Positions 36,169 through 45,193 of a stretch of DNA of 64,000 nt are shown in pieces. Position 1 is the stretch's first letter. Each line of letters starts with the position of its first letter. The notes under the pieces are model-generated. The model was not told the DNA's origin and did not search any database. It saw only the letters and a program-made list of their open reading frames with translations. The stretch is taken from positions 6,046,739 through 6,110,738 of the forward strand of contig NZ_CP070973.1 in assembly GCF_017086405.1 (NCBI RefSeq). Reading direction: 5' to 3'. A program made the position numbers and the translations under genes. Source of the stretch: Mycobacterium gordonae. GTDB taxonomy: Bacteria; Actinomycetota; Actinomycetes; Mycobacteriales; Mycobacteriaceae.

Positions 36169-38313
36169 CTAAGTGAGTGAGTCCGGCGGCAGGAACCGGT
36201 CGCCGTACTTCTCGGCCAGCTCGCGGGCACGGGCCACAAAGGCTTCCTTCCCGCGGCCGAGCGGACCCTCGTAACCGACGATGTACTGCGCGCTGCCACC
36301 GGTCCACGGCGGGAACCCGATGCCCATGATCGACCCGATGTTCGCGTCGGCCGTGGTCATCAGCACGTTCTCGTCGAGGCACTTCTGGGTTTCCAGCGCC
36401 TCGGCGAACAGCATCCGGTCGATCATGTCCTGCAGCGGCGGCTCCGAGGTACCCGACTTGAACGCCTCCCGCAGGCCCGTCCACAACCCCGAACGCTTGC
36501 CCTCGGGGTACTCATAGAAGCCGGCACCCTTGAGCCGCCCGGACCGGCCGAGCTCAATCATCTTCTCCACCACGGCTTCCGCCGGGTGCGGCTCGTAGGT
36601 GCCGCCGGCGTCCTCGACGCCCTTGCGGGTGGCGACGGCGATTTTGTGCATCAGCTCCAGGTTGAGCTCGTCGGAGAGCTGCAGCGGCGGAGCCGGGTAG
36701 CCGGCCTGCGATCCGGCCTGCTCGATGCTGGCCGGCTCGACACCCTCGCCCAGCATCGCCAGCGCCTCGTTGACGAAGGTGCCGATGACCCGGGAGGTGA
36801 AGAAGCCGCGACTGTCGTTGACGACGATCGGAGTCTTGCCGATGGCAAGTGTGTAGTCGAACACCCGGGCCAGTGCCTCGTCAGAAGTCTTCTCACCCTT
36901 GATGATTTCGACCAGCGGCATCTTGTCGACCGGCGAGAAGAAGTGAATCCCGATGAAGTCTTCCTGCCGCTTGACGCCGGTCGCCAGGCCGGTGATCGGC
37001 AGCGTCGAGGTGTTGGAACCTAACAGCGCGTTGGGCTCGACGATGTCTTCGATCTCCTGGAACACCTTGTGCTTGAGGTCCTGACTCTCGAACACCGCCT
37101 CGATCACGAAGTCGACGCCCTTGAAGTCGGCGGGGTCGGCGGTCGGCGTGATCCGCGCCAGCAGGGCCTCGCTCTTCTCCTGCGTGGTGCGGCCCCGTTC
37201 GAGCGCCTTGGCTTCCAGCTTCTGCGAGTAGCTCTTGCCCTTTTCCGCGGCTTCGATGCTGACGTCCTTGAGCACCACGTCGTAGCCGGCCTTGGCCGAG
37301 ACGTAGGCGATGCCCGCACCCATCATGCCGGCCCCGAGCACACCGATCTTGTTGATCTTGACCGGCTCGATGCCGTCCGGCCGAGACTTGCCGGCGTTGA
37401 TGGCCTGCAGGTCGAAGAAGAACGCCTGGATCATGTTCTTGGAGACCTGGCCGGTGACCAGCGTGGTGAAGTACCGGCTCTCGATGCGGCTGGCGGTGTC
37501 GAAGTCCACCTGCGCGCCCTCGACAGCGGCGGACAGGATGGCCTTCGGCGCCGGCATCGGCGCACCCTTGATCTGCTTACGCAGCAACGCCGGGAACGAC
37601 GGCAGGATGGACGCCAGCGACGGCGACGACGGAGTGCCGCCGGGCATCTTGTAGCCCTTCTTGTCCCAGGGCTGTTCGTGGCTGTCCGGGTTGGCCTTGA
37701 TCCACGCCTTGGCGGCCGGCACCAGTTCCTCGACCGTCGGCAGCAACTCGTCGATCAGGCCGAGTTCCTTGGCCTTGGCCGGCTTGAACCGAGTTCCCTG
37801 CGACAGGATGTTGACGAAGGCGTTCTGGATGCCGAACATCCGCACCGAGCGGGTGACTCCGCCGGCACCGGGCAGCAGGCCCAACGTCGCCTCGGGAAAG
37901 CCGAACTGCGATCCCTTCACATCGGCCGCGATGCGGTGATGACAGGCCAGCGCGATCTCCAAGCCGCCGCCCAGTGCCGCGCCGTTGAGTGCCGCCACCA
38001 CAGGCTTGCCCAGGGTCTCGAGCGTACGCAGCTGCTTCTTGACGTTCTCCACCAGATCGAAAGCCTCACCGGCGTTCTCCGGCCCGATCTTGATCATGCT
38101 CTTGACGTCACCGCCGGCGAAGAACGTCTTCTTTGCGCTGGTGATCACCACGCCGGTAATCGAATCCTTCTCGGCGACAAGGCGATCCACTGCCTTGCCC
38201 ATCGACTCGATGTAGCCCTCGTTCATGACGTTGGCCGAGCCCGACGGGTCGTCCAGGGTCAGCGTGACGATGCCATCGGCATCCTTGTCCCACTGAATTG
38301 TGTTGTCGGACAT
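36169..38313 (-). CDS. fadB: Fatty acid oxidation multifunctional enzyme FadB
   Basis: The 714-residue protein has an N-terminal enoyl-CoA hydratase domain (MSDNTIQWDKDADGIVTLTL; AALNGAALGGGLEIALACHH; FPEATLGLLPGAGGVTRSVR with the catalytic Glu pair) and a C-terminal 3-hydroxyacyl-CoA dehydrogenase domain with the NAD-binding GVLGAGMMGAGIAYV and IGIHFFSPVDKMPLVEII, which contains the catalytic His. It is the alpha subunit of the trifunctional beta-oxidation complex, with FadA as partner four bases upstream. Size agrees with Rv0860. Confidence 0.95.
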   Translation of the reverse strand: MSDNTIQWDKDADGIVTLTLDDPSGSANVMNEGYIESMGKAVDRLVAEKDSITGVVITSAKKTFFAGGDVKSMIKIGPENAGEAFDLVENVKKQLRTLETLGKPVVAALNGAALGGGLEIALACHHRIAADVKGSQFGFPEATLGLLPGAGGVTRSVRMFGIQNAFVNILSQGTRFKPAKAKELGLIDELLPTVEELVPAAKAWIKANPDSHEQPWDKKGYKMPGGTPSSPSLASILPSFPALLRKQIKGAPMPAPKAILSAAVEGAQVDFDTASRIESRYFTTLVTGQVSKNMIQAFFFDLQAINAGKSRPDGIEPVKINKIGVLGAGMMGAGIAYVSAKAGYDVVLKDVSIEAAEKGKSYSQKLEAKALERGRTTQEKSEALLARITPTADPADFKGVDFVIEAVFESQDLKHKVFQEIEDIVEPNALLGSNTSTLPITGLATGVKRQEDFIGIHFFSPVDKMPLVEIIKGEKTSDEALARVFDYTLAIGKTPIVVNDSRGFFTSRVIGTFVNEALAMLGEGVEPASIEQAGSQAGYPAPPLQLSDELNLELMHKIAVATRKGVEDAGGTYEPHPAEAVVEKMIELGRSGRLKGAGFYEYPEGKRSGLWTGLREAFKSGTSEPPLQDMIDRMLFAEALETQKCLDENVLMTTADANIGSIMGIGFPPWTGGSAQYIVGYEGPLGRGKEAFVARARELAEKYGDRFLPPDSLT

Positions 38314-38317
38314 GTAC

Positions 38318-39529
38318 TTAAACCCTCTCGATGATCGTCGCGACACCCATGCCGCCGCCAATACAAAGCGTTACCAAGGCGCGCCGGGCATTGCGGCGCT
38401 CCAGCTCGTCGACCATGGTGCCCAGGATCATGGCGCCGGTGGCGCCCAGCGGGTGGCCCATGGCGATCGCGCCACCGTTGACGTTGAGCTTCTCGTCCGG
38501 AATGTTGAGATCCTTCTGGAACTTCAGCACCACCGAGGCGAACGCCTCGTTCAGCTCGAACAGGTCGATGTCGTCGACCGTGAGACCGGCCCGGTCGAGC
38601 ACCTTCAAGGTGGCCGGCGTGGGGCCAGTGAGCATGATCACCGGGTCCGCTCCGCTGGTCGCGGTGGCGACGATGCGGGCGCGCGGAGTAGCGTTGATGG
38701 CCGCCCCGGCCTTCTCGCTACCGATCATGACCAGCGCGGCGCCGTCGACGATGCCCGAGCTATTGCCGCCGGTGTGCACGTGGTTGATCTTCTCCACCCA
38801 GTGGTACTTCTGCAGAGCCACGTCATCGAAGCCACCCATGGCCGCCAGGGCCTCGAAGGCCGGCTTGAGCTTGCCCAGGCCTTCCTTGGTGGTATCGGGC
38901 CGCATGTGCTCGTCGTGGTCGAGGATCAGCAGACCGTTCTGGTCGCGGACCGGCACCACGGACTTGGCGAAGTAGCCCCCCGACCACGCTTCGGCCGCTT
39001 TCTCCTGGCTGCGCAGCGCGTAGTTGTCCACGTCGTCACGGGAGAAGCCCTCGGTGGTGGCGATCAGGTCGGCGCCGATGCCCTGCGGAACGAACATCAC
39101 GTCGTAGTTGGTCGCCGGGTCCAGGCCCATGGCGCCGCCGTCGGATCCCATCGGCACGCGGCTCATGGACTCCACACCACCGGCCAGCACCAGGTCGTCC
39201 CAGCCCGAGCGCACCTTCTGCGCTGCGGTGTTGACGGCTTCGAGGCCCGATGCGCAGAACCGGTTGAGCTGGACGCCACCCGAGGTCACGGGCATGCCCG
39301 AGGCCAGGACCGCGGCGCGGGCGATGTCACCGCCCTGGTCGCCCACGGGCGAAACGCACCCCAGGATGACGTCGCTGATCAGGTTCTCGTCGAGGTCGGG
39401 GTTGCGCCTGCGCAGCTCCTCGATGAGGCCCACGACCAGGCTCAGTGGCTTGACTTCGTTGAGCGCGCCGTTGCGTTGCTTGCCGCGCGGCGTGCGGATG
39501 GCCTCATAGATGAAGGCTTCTTCGGACAT
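38318..39529 (-). CDS. fadA: Acetyl-CoA acyltransferase FadA (beta-oxidation thiolase)
   Basis: The 403-residue thiolase begins [20 protein letters not shown]. Catalytic Cys is in [16 protein letters not shown], the second set in [20 protein letters not shown] (His) and [18 protein letters not shown] (Cys). It performs the last beta-oxidation step and pairs with FadB; length equals Rv0859. The start follows the family N-terminus rather than an ATG 18 bases earlier. It is first in the operon. Confidence 0.95.
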   Translation of the reverse strand: MSEEAFIYEAIRTPRGKQRNGALNEVKPLSLVVGLIEELRRRNPDLDENLISDVILGCVSPVGDQGGDIARAAVLASGMPVTSGGVQLNRFCASGLEAVNTAAQKVRSGWDDLVLAGGVESMSRVPMGSDGGAMGLDPATNYDVMFVPQGIGADLIATTEGFSRDDVDNYALRSQEKAAEAWSGGYFAKSVVPVRDQNGLLILDHDEHMRPDTTKEGLGKLKPAFEALAAMGGFDDVALQKYHWVEKINHVHTGGNSSGIVDGAALVMIGSEKAGAAINATPRARIVATATSGADPVIMLTGPTPATLKVLDRAGLTVDDIDLFELNEAFASVVLKFQKDLNIPDEKLNVNGGAIAMGHPLGATGAMILGTMVDELERRNARRALVTLCIGGGMGVATIIERV

Positions 39530-39611
39530 GTCGGTTTCCTGTTCCAAAAAGGGGGGTTTGGATCCGTCTTCAAGACTAGGTCCAGCAGGGGAACACTAAC
39601 AGGGCCCTCGG

Positions 39612-39627
39612 CCAACCTGTTGGTTGG
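39612..39627. promoter_or_regulatory. Inverted repeat upstream of fadA
   Basis: CCAACCTGTTGGTTGG has perfect six-base arms around TGTT and lies 83 bases upstream of the fadA start, a fitting place for a repressor of the fadAB operon. No regulator is identified. Confidence 0.4.
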
Positions 39628-39692
39628 GCGGCAGCTGGCAGGTCAGGGCTTGTGTGCCCGGTGACCACGCGGCCGCGAACGGCAAGCGGGCG

Positions 39693-39731
39693 GCACGTTC
39701 GGCCCCGAACGTGAAGCCGGCTTCACGTTCG
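39693..39731. promoter_or_regulatory. Overlapping palindromes between fadA and dapC
   Basis: CACGTTCG-GCCC-CGAACGTG is followed, sharing its right arm, by the half-site CGAACGTGAAGCC and its exact reverse complement, a perfect 26-base palindrome. The shared arm can pair left or right, not both. It ends 33 bases before the dapC start. Confidence 0.6.
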
Positions 39732-39764
39732 ACGCCCTGACAGCGCGCCCTAAGCTCGATCACC

Positions 39765-40946
39765 ATGACGGTCACGCGGCTGCAGCCCTACGCGACCACG
39801 GTGTTCGCCGAGATGTCAGCGTTGGCGGCGCGGGTCGGCGCGGTGAACCTGGGCCAGGGCTTTCCCGACGAGGACGGCCCCCCGGAAATGCTCCTGGCCG
39901 CGCAGGACGCCATCGCCGCCGGCGTCAACCAGTATCCACCCGGCCTGGGCATCCCACCGCTGAGGCAGGCCATCGCCGCCCAGCGCCGCCGGCGTTTCGC
40001 CATCGACTACGACCCCGACACCGAGGTGCTGGTCACCGTAGGCGCCACCGAGGCCATCGCCGGCGCCGTGCTGGGCCTGGTCGAACCCGGCTCGGAAGTG
40101 CTGTTGATCGAACCGTTCTACGACTCCTATTCCCCGGTGGTGGCGATGGCCGGGGCGCACCGGGTCGCGGTGCCACTGGTTGCCGACGGCCGTGGTTTCG
40201 CGCTCGACGCCGACGCGCTGCGGCGCGCGGTCACACCCCGGACCAGGGCCCTGATCGTCAACTCGCCGCACAATCCCACCGGCGCCGTCTTGAGCCGGCC
40301 CGAATTGCAGGCCATCGCCGAGGTCGCGGTCGCCGCCGACCTACTGGTGATCACCGACGAGGTCTACGAGCACCTCGTCTACGACGATCACACCCACATC
40401 CCGCTCGTCGGCTTCGACGGCATGGCGCAACGCACCGTCACCATCTCCAGCGCGGCCAAGATGTTCAACTGCACCGGCTGGAAGATCGGCTGGGCGTGCG
40501 GACCCGCGAACCTGATCGCCGGTGTGCGCGCGGCCAAGCAGTACCTGAGCTATGTGGGCGGGGCACCGTTCCAGCCCGCGGTGGCGCTGGCGCTGGACAC
40601 CCAGGACCACTGGGTGTCAGCCCTGCGCGATTCGCTGCAGGCCCGCCGGGACTGGCTCGCGCAAGGGCTCACGGACATCGGCTTCGGCGTCCACGACAGC
40701 TACGGCACCTACTTTCTGTGCGCCGACCCGCGCCCGCTGGGATACGACGACAGCTCGGCGTTCTGCGCGGCGCTACCGGAGAAAGTCGGTGTGGCGGCGA
40801 TTCCGATGTCGGCCTTCTGCGATCCGGCGGCCAAGCATGCCGACCTGTGGAATCACTTGGTGCGCTTCACGTTCTGCAAGCGAGAGGACACCCTGGACGA
40901 GGCGATCAGGCGACTGACCGCGCTGCGCAACCAACCAGGGTCCTAG
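39765..40946 (+). CDS. dapC: N-succinyldiaminopimelate aminotransferase DapC
   Basis: The 393-residue fold-type I PLP enzyme begins MTVTRLQPYATTVFAEMSAL. Key blocks are NLGQGFPDEDGP, NSPHNPTGAVLS, ITDEVYEHLVYD and SSAAKMFNCTGWKIGW, where the Lys of SAAK binds PLP, and VRFTFCKRE with the carboxylate-binding Arg. Rv0858c has this role in lysine and cell-wall diaminopimelate synthesis; close relatives act on other amino acids, so the substrate is by orthology. It ends in a four-base overlap with the convergent SRPBCC gene. Confidence 0.88.
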   Translation: MTVTRLQPYATTVFAEMSALAARVGAVNLGQGFPDEDGPPEMLLAAQDAIAAGVNQYPPGLGIPPLRQAIAAQRRRRFAIDYDPDTEVLVTVGATEAIAGAVLGLVEPGSEVLLIEPFYDSYSPVVAMAGAHRVAVPLVADGRGFALDADALRRAVTPRTRALIVNSPHNPTGAVLSRPELQAIAEVAVAADLLVITDEVYEHLVYDDHTHIPLVGFDGMAQRTVTISSAAKMFNCTGWKIGWACGPANLIAGVRAAKQYLSYVGGAPFQPAVALALDTQDHWVSALRDSLQARRDWLAQGLTDIGFGVHDSYGTYFLCADPRPLGYDDSSAFCAALPEKVGVAAIPMSAFCDPAAKHADLWNHLVRFTFCKREDTLDEAIRRLTALRNQPGS

Positions 40947-41377
40947 CCTTCCAGGACGCGCTTGCGCAGCCCCTCCAGTGCGGAATGCAAGATTTTCTTG
41001 CGGGCCCGGCTGACCAGGAACTCAGGCAACGGTGCCGACGGTTCGACGGTGATCATGAACCGCACCCGAGTCTGATCTGCGCCCTCACGAATCAGGTTGT
41101 ATTCGCCGTGCTGGGCATGTTGCTGGATGGTCTTCCTCGCGTCCCACACCATCCAGTCCGGCCCCCAGTGATACTCGAGCAACTCGGTGTCGACGATGCC
41201 GACCACCTTGATCGTGACCTTGACGTGGTGCGGACGACCATCGGGATGGGTGTCGACGACCTCCACCCGCTTATGTACCGACGACCAGGACGGCACGGCT
41301 TCCATGTCGGCCAGCGCATCCATGATCACGTCAGGCTGCGCGTCGATAACGACTTCAGACGATGCTTGTATGGCCAC
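40943..41377 (-). CDS. SRPBCC-family protein (Rv0857-like)
   Basis: The 144-residue protein MAIQASSEVVIDAQPDVIMD shows the polyketide cyclase/SRPBCC pattern shared with its two paralogues in this operon: a first strand and helix (VVIDAQPDVIMDALADM), VPSWSSVHKRVEVVDTHPDG, an HxGPDW-like turn (EYHWGPDWMVWD) and a C-terminal helix with LRKRVLEG. It presumably binds a hydrophobic or acyl ligand. It is last in the operon with far. Confidence 0.85.
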   Translation of the reverse strand: MAIQASSEVVIDAQPDVIMDALADMEAVPSWSSVHKRVEVVDTHPDGRPHHVKVTIKVVGIVDTELLEYHWGPDWMVWDARKTIQQHAQHGEYNLIREGADQTRVRFMITVEPSAPLPEFLVSRARKKILHSALEGLRKRVLEG

Positions 41378-41415
41378 TGTTGTTCAAACTAGCAATCGTC
41401 CACCGGTCCGCACCG

Positions 41416-41871
41416 TCAGTCGGCGTCGCGAGTCGAGTTATCGCCCAGCACCCGTTTCTGCAGACCCTTGGCCGCGGCATCCAGGATCTGTTCGCTCGCT
41501 CGCCGGATGATGAATCCGGGAATGGGGCCCGACGGTTCGACGGTGACGTCGAACCGCACCCGCGTCTTGTCCAGACCCACCGGGGTCAGGTTGTATTCGA
41601 CGTGTTGGCCGTGCTGCTGGAACGTCTTGTCCGCGTCCCAACAGGCCCAGTCCGGGCCCCAGTGGTATTCGAGAATCTCCTTGTCGACCAGGCCGAGAAT
41701 CTTGACCGTCGCCCGCACGTGGTGGGGCCGGCCGTCGGGGTAATAGTCGATCACTTCGACGCTTTTGTGCAGCGGGGACCAAGACGTCAGCATGCTGACG
41801 TCTGCCAGCGCCTCCATGATCACTTCCTGGGGCGCATCAATGACGACTTCTCGCGATGCTTTTACGGCCAC
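41416..41871 (-). CDS. SRPBCC-family protein (Rv0856-like)
   Basis: The 151-residue product (GTG start, MAVKASREVVIDAPQEVIME) is a clear paralogue of the protein encoded 38 bases downstream: SWSPLHKSVEVIDYYPDGRP, EYHWGPDWACWDADKTFQQH and KTRVRFDVTVEPSGPIPGFI align along the length. An upstream in-frame ATG exists 45 bases earlier, but the family starts at the chosen GTG. Function unknown beyond ligand binding typical of the fold. Confidence 0.85.
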   Translation of the reverse strand: MAVKASREVVIDAPQEVIMEALADVSMLTSWSPLHKSVEVIDYYPDGRPHHVRATVKILGLVDKEILEYHWGPDWACWDADKTFQQHGQHVEYNLTPVGLDKTRVRFDVTVEPSGPIPGFIIRRASEQILDAAAKGLQKRVLGDNSTRDAD

Positions 41872-41928
41872 CGAGTTCAAGCTAGCAATGCCGCCGCGAA
41901 CCTGGATACGGTTCACGCAAATACCTTG

Positions 41929-43008
41929 TTACCAGCCTATTTCCGTGAGTGTCGTGGTCTGCGCCGGCGGTCGCCCCACCGGTGGGGCCGGTGTCCGGGA
42001 GAACCGGGGAGCCGGCGCGGCCTGCTCCACGCCGTGTGCGGTGATGATGGTCGATCGACCGGTCAGATGACTGTCCCGGGCAGCTTCGGCCCAGCTCAGC
42101 ACCGGTGTCACGCAGGCATCGGTGCCGGCGAACACCGCGGTCCACTCGTCGCGGGTGCGGCTGGCGAACTTCTCGGTGAACAACTCGCGCATGCGAGCAA
42201 AGGAGCCGGCGTCGAGTTGGGTGGGCACCTGCTCGGCCGACAAACCCAGGCCGGCCAGCAGCGCCGCGAAGAACTGGGGCTCGATCGCGCCCACGGCCAT
42301 GTACTTACCGTCGGAGGTCGCGTAACAGCGGTAGAAGGGTGCGCCGCCGTCGAGCAGGAATGATTCACGCTCATCGCGCAGCGCGCCGGTCGACTTCATC
42401 GTCCACATCATCTGGGCGAGCACGCTGACCCCGTCCACCATGGCGGCATCGATGACCTGTCCGAGGCCCGATCGCTCCCGCTCATACAGCGCCGTCACAA
42501 TCCCCAAAAGCACCAGCATCGAACCGCCGCCGAAGTCCGCCACCAGATTCAGTGGCGGCATCGGCGGCCGGTCGCGGTAGCCCAGCGCCGACATGGCGCC
42601 GGTCTGGGACAGGTAATTGATGTCGTGACCGGCCGACGACGCCAGCGGCCCGTCCTGGCCCCACCCGGTGATGCGCGCAAAGATCAGCCGGGGATTGCGG
42701 GCCGCACACTCGTTGGGACCGATGCCCAGGCGCTCACAGGTGCCGGGCCGGAAGCAGTCCAGCAGCACATCGGCCTTGGCCGCCAACTCCAGCAGCGCAC
42801 CGGGCTGCGCCTTGACATCGAGGTCGACGATCCGCTTCCCCCGGTGCAGCAGATCCCGGTCTTCGGCGGGCATCTGCAAACCGCCGGGCCGGCGCACGCG
42901 CACCACGTCGGCGCCCATATCGGCGAGCACCATCCCGGCGTGCGGCCCCGGCCCGATGCCACCGAGTTCGATGACCTTGACACCGGCCAGTGGCCCCCCG
43001 GCAACCAC
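41929..43008 (-). CDS. far: CoA-transferase family III protein Far (acyl-CoA racemase-like)
   Basis: The 359-residue protein has the CaiB/BaiF pattern: MVAGGPLAGVKVIELGGIGP, GMVLADMGADVVRVRRPGG, DLDVKAQPGALLELAAKADV and FARITGWGQDGPLASSAGHD, with the catalytic Asp in the GHDINYL stretch as in alpha-methylacyl-CoA racemases. It likely racemises or transfers the CoA of 2-methyl-branched acyl thioesters. Length equals M. tuberculosis Far (Rv0855). It sits between three SRPBCC genes on one transcript. Confidence 0.9.
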   Translation of the reverse strand: MVAGGPLAGVKVIELGGIGPGPHAGMVLADMGADVVRVRRPGGLQMPAEDRDLLHRGKRIVDLDVKAQPGALLELAAKADVLLDCFRPGTCERLGIGPNECAARNPRLIFARITGWGQDGPLASSAGHDINYLSQTGAMSALGYRDRPPMPPLNLVADFGGGSMLVLLGIVTALYERERSGLGQVIDAAMVDGVSVLAQMMWTMKSTGALRDERESFLLDGGAPFYRCYATSDGKYMAVGAIEPQFFAALLAGLGLSAEQVPTQLDAGSFARMRELFTEKFASRTRDEWTAVFAGTDACVTPVLSWAEAARDSHLTGRSTIITAHGVEQAAPAPRFSRTPAPPVGRPPAQTTTLTEIGW

Positions 43009-43014
43009 TGTCGG

Positions 43015-43458
43015 CTACTTCCCTTTCTTCACCTTCAGCACCCGCTCGCGCAGATCCTTCGTCGCCGAATCGATCGTCCCTTTGACGGCCCGCTTGAGCA
43101 CGAACCCGGGCAGCGGCACATTCGGGTCCGCGAGCAGGTCGAACTTGACCAGCGTGGAGTCCCCCTTGGGAACCAGCACGTACTTGCCGTCTTGAGCCTT
43201 CTGCTGGGCCGAGCTGACCAGCTCCCAGCTCACCTGGTTGTCGCCCCACGTGTAGGCCACCACTTGCTCGTCGGTGATCCCGGCGACCTTCACCTTCATC
43301 TTGACCTTGCTGGGCCGCCCGTCGGTTCCCGTCTCGAGAACCTCCGCGCTCTGATGCGGTTCGGACCACTCGGGCATCGCCTCAAAATCGGCGATGACAT
43401 CCAGGATCTCCTCGGGACTGGCTTCGATGACGATCTCGCGGGATTCTTTGATTGCCAT
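43015..43458 (-). CDS. SRPBCC-family protein (Rv0854-like)
   Basis: The 147-residue product (MAIKESREIVIEASPEEILD) is the third SRPBCC paralogue and the first gene of the far operon. It has the same skeleton (EAMPEWSEPHQSAEVLETGT; VVAYTWGDNQVSWELVSSAQ) but is more distant and ends in a basic LKVKKGK. Length equals Rv0854. It is divergent from the decarboxylase gene, sharing a 67-base promoter region. Confidence 0.87.
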   Translation of the reverse strand: MAIKESREIVIEASPEEILDVIADFEAMPEWSEPHQSAEVLETGTDGRPSKVKMKVKVAGITDEQVVAYTWGDNQVSWELVSSAQQKAQDGKYVLVPKGDSTLVKFDLLADPNVPLPGFVLKRAVKGTIDSATKDLRERVLKVKKGK

Positions 43459-43525
43459 GGCCCGCACGATATCGCGGGCAGCGCCCCGGCGGGAATAGGC
43501 TTTTTCGAGGGGTACGGTCGTTTTC

Positions 43526-45193
43526 GTGACTGATCCCGCTTACACGGTCGGTGATTATCTTCTCGACCGCCTTGCCGAGCTCGGCATCTCGGAGATCTTC
43601 GGCGTTCCGGGCGACTACAACCTCGCATTCCTCGACCACATCGTGGCACACCCGAGGCTGCGGTGGGTCGGCAACGCCAACGAGCTCAACGCCGGCTACG
43701 CCGCCGACGGTTACGGGCGGCTTCGCGGAATATCAGCTGTCGTAACCACTTTCGGCGTGGGTGAGCTCTCGCTGGCCAACGCCATCGCGGGCAGCTACGC
43801 CGAACACGTGCCCGTTGTGCACATTGTCGGTGGTCCGTCGAAGGACGCCCAGGCCACCCGCCGGGCACTGCACCACTCGCTCGGCGACGGCGACTTCGAG
43901 CACTTCTTCCGCATCAGCCGCGAAATCACCTGCGCTCAAACCAATCTCATGCCGGCAACGGCCTGTCGGGAGATCGACCGAGTGCTGTGCGAAGTCCGCG
44001 AACAGAAGCGTCCCGGCTACATCCTGATGTCCACCGATGTGGCGCGCTTCCCCACCGAACCCCCGGCCAACCCCTTGCCGAGCAATTGCGCCGGCACCAG
44101 TCCCCGCGCACTGGCCATGTTCACCGAAGCCGCCGCCAAACTGATCGGCGACCATCAATTGACCGTGCTCGCCGACCTGTTGGTGCACCGCCTGCAGGCC
44201 GTCGACGAACTCGAATCCCTGCTGAATGCAGACGTGGTGCCGCATGCCACCCTGATGTGGGGAAAGAGCCTGCTGGACGAGAGCTCACCCAACTTCATGG
44301 GCATCTACGCGGGAACGGCCAGCACCGAACGGGTCCGCACCGCCATCGAGCAGGCACCCGTGCTGGTGACGGCGGGGGTGGTGTTCACCGACATGGTCAG
44401 CGGCTTCTTCAGCCAACGAATCGACCCGACGCGCACGATTGACATCGGCCAGTACCAGAGCAGCGTGGCCGACGAGGTGTTCGCGCCGCTGGAGATGGCC
44501 GCCGCGCTCACCGCGCTGACGGCTATCCTCACCGAACGCGGAGTCAAGTCGCCGCCCGTCCCGGCACCCGTAGCCCCGCCACCGGTGCCCACGCCGCCGC
44601 GCGACGAGCCGCTGACGCAATCGATGGTGTGGGACCGGCTGTGCGCGGCACTCACTCCCGGCAACGTGGTGTTGGCCGACCAGGGCACCTCGTTCTACGG
44701 GATGGCCGACCATGTGCTGCCGCAGGGCGTCACCTTCATCGGCCAACCCCTTTGGGGCTCAATCGGTTACACGCTGCCGGCGGCCTTCGGCGCAGCGGTG
44801 GGGCGCCCGGAGCGCCGGACTGTGCTGTTGATCGGCGACGGCGCAGCGCAGTTGACCGTGCAGGAACTCGGGTCGTTCTGCCGTGAGGGACTGTCGCCCG
44901 TGATCGTGGTGGTCAATAACGACGGTTACACCGTCGAGCGCGCGATTCACGGCGAGACCGCCCCCTATAACGACATCGTCGGTTGGAACTGGACGCAGGT
45001 CCCCGGCACGTTGGGGGTGGCCAATCACCTGGCGTTCCGGGCGCACACCTACGGCGAACTCGACGACGCCCTCACCGCGGCCGCCGATCACAAGGACCGC
45101 ATGGTCTTCGTCGAGGTGGTGTTGCCACGGCTCGAAATCCCGCCGTTGCTTGCCCAACTGGTCGGGAACATGCACCCCACGCCCCGCTCATAG
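43526..45193 (+). CDS. pdc: ThDP-dependent 2-keto acid / indolepyruvate decarboxylase (Rv0853c-like)
   Basis: The 555-residue enzyme begins with [23 protein letters not shown], and has the N-terminal Glu for ThDP activation in [16 protein letters not shown], a His pair in [14 protein letters not shown] and the ThDP/Mg signature [14 protein letters not shown] ... NNDGYTVE. This is the pyruvate/indolepyruvate decarboxylase group; M. tuberculosis Kdc accepts several branched and aromatic 2-keto acids. It overlaps by six bases the end of the convergent PE-GH18 pseudogene. It is the last gene in step with the M. tuberculosis order. Confidence 0.9.
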   Translation: MTDPAYTVGDYLLDRLAELGISEIFGVPGDYNLAFLDHIVAHPRLRWVGNANELNAGYAADGYGRLRGISAVVTTFGVGELSLANAIAGSYAEHVPVVHIVGGPSKDAQATRRALHHSLGDGDFEHFFRISREITCAQTNLMPATACREIDRVLCEVREQKRPGYILMSTDVARFPTEPPANPLPSNCAGTSPRALAMFTEAAAKLIGDHQLTVLADLLVHRLQAVDELESLLNADVVPHATLMWGKSLLDESSPNFMGIYAGTASTERVRTAIEQAPVLVTAGVVFTDMVSGFFSQRIDPTRTIDIGQYQSSVADEVFAPLEMAAALTALTAILTERGVKSPPVPAPVAPPPVPTPPRDEPLTQSMVWDRLCAALTPGNVVLADQGTSFYGMADHVLPQGVTFIGQPLWGSIGYTLPAAFGAAVGRPERRTVLLIGDGAAQLTVQELGSFCREGLSPVIVVVNNDGYTVERAIHGETAPYNDIVGWNWTQVPGTLGVANHLAFRAHTYGELDDALTAAADHKDRMVFVEVVLPRLEIPPLLAQLVGNMHPTPRS

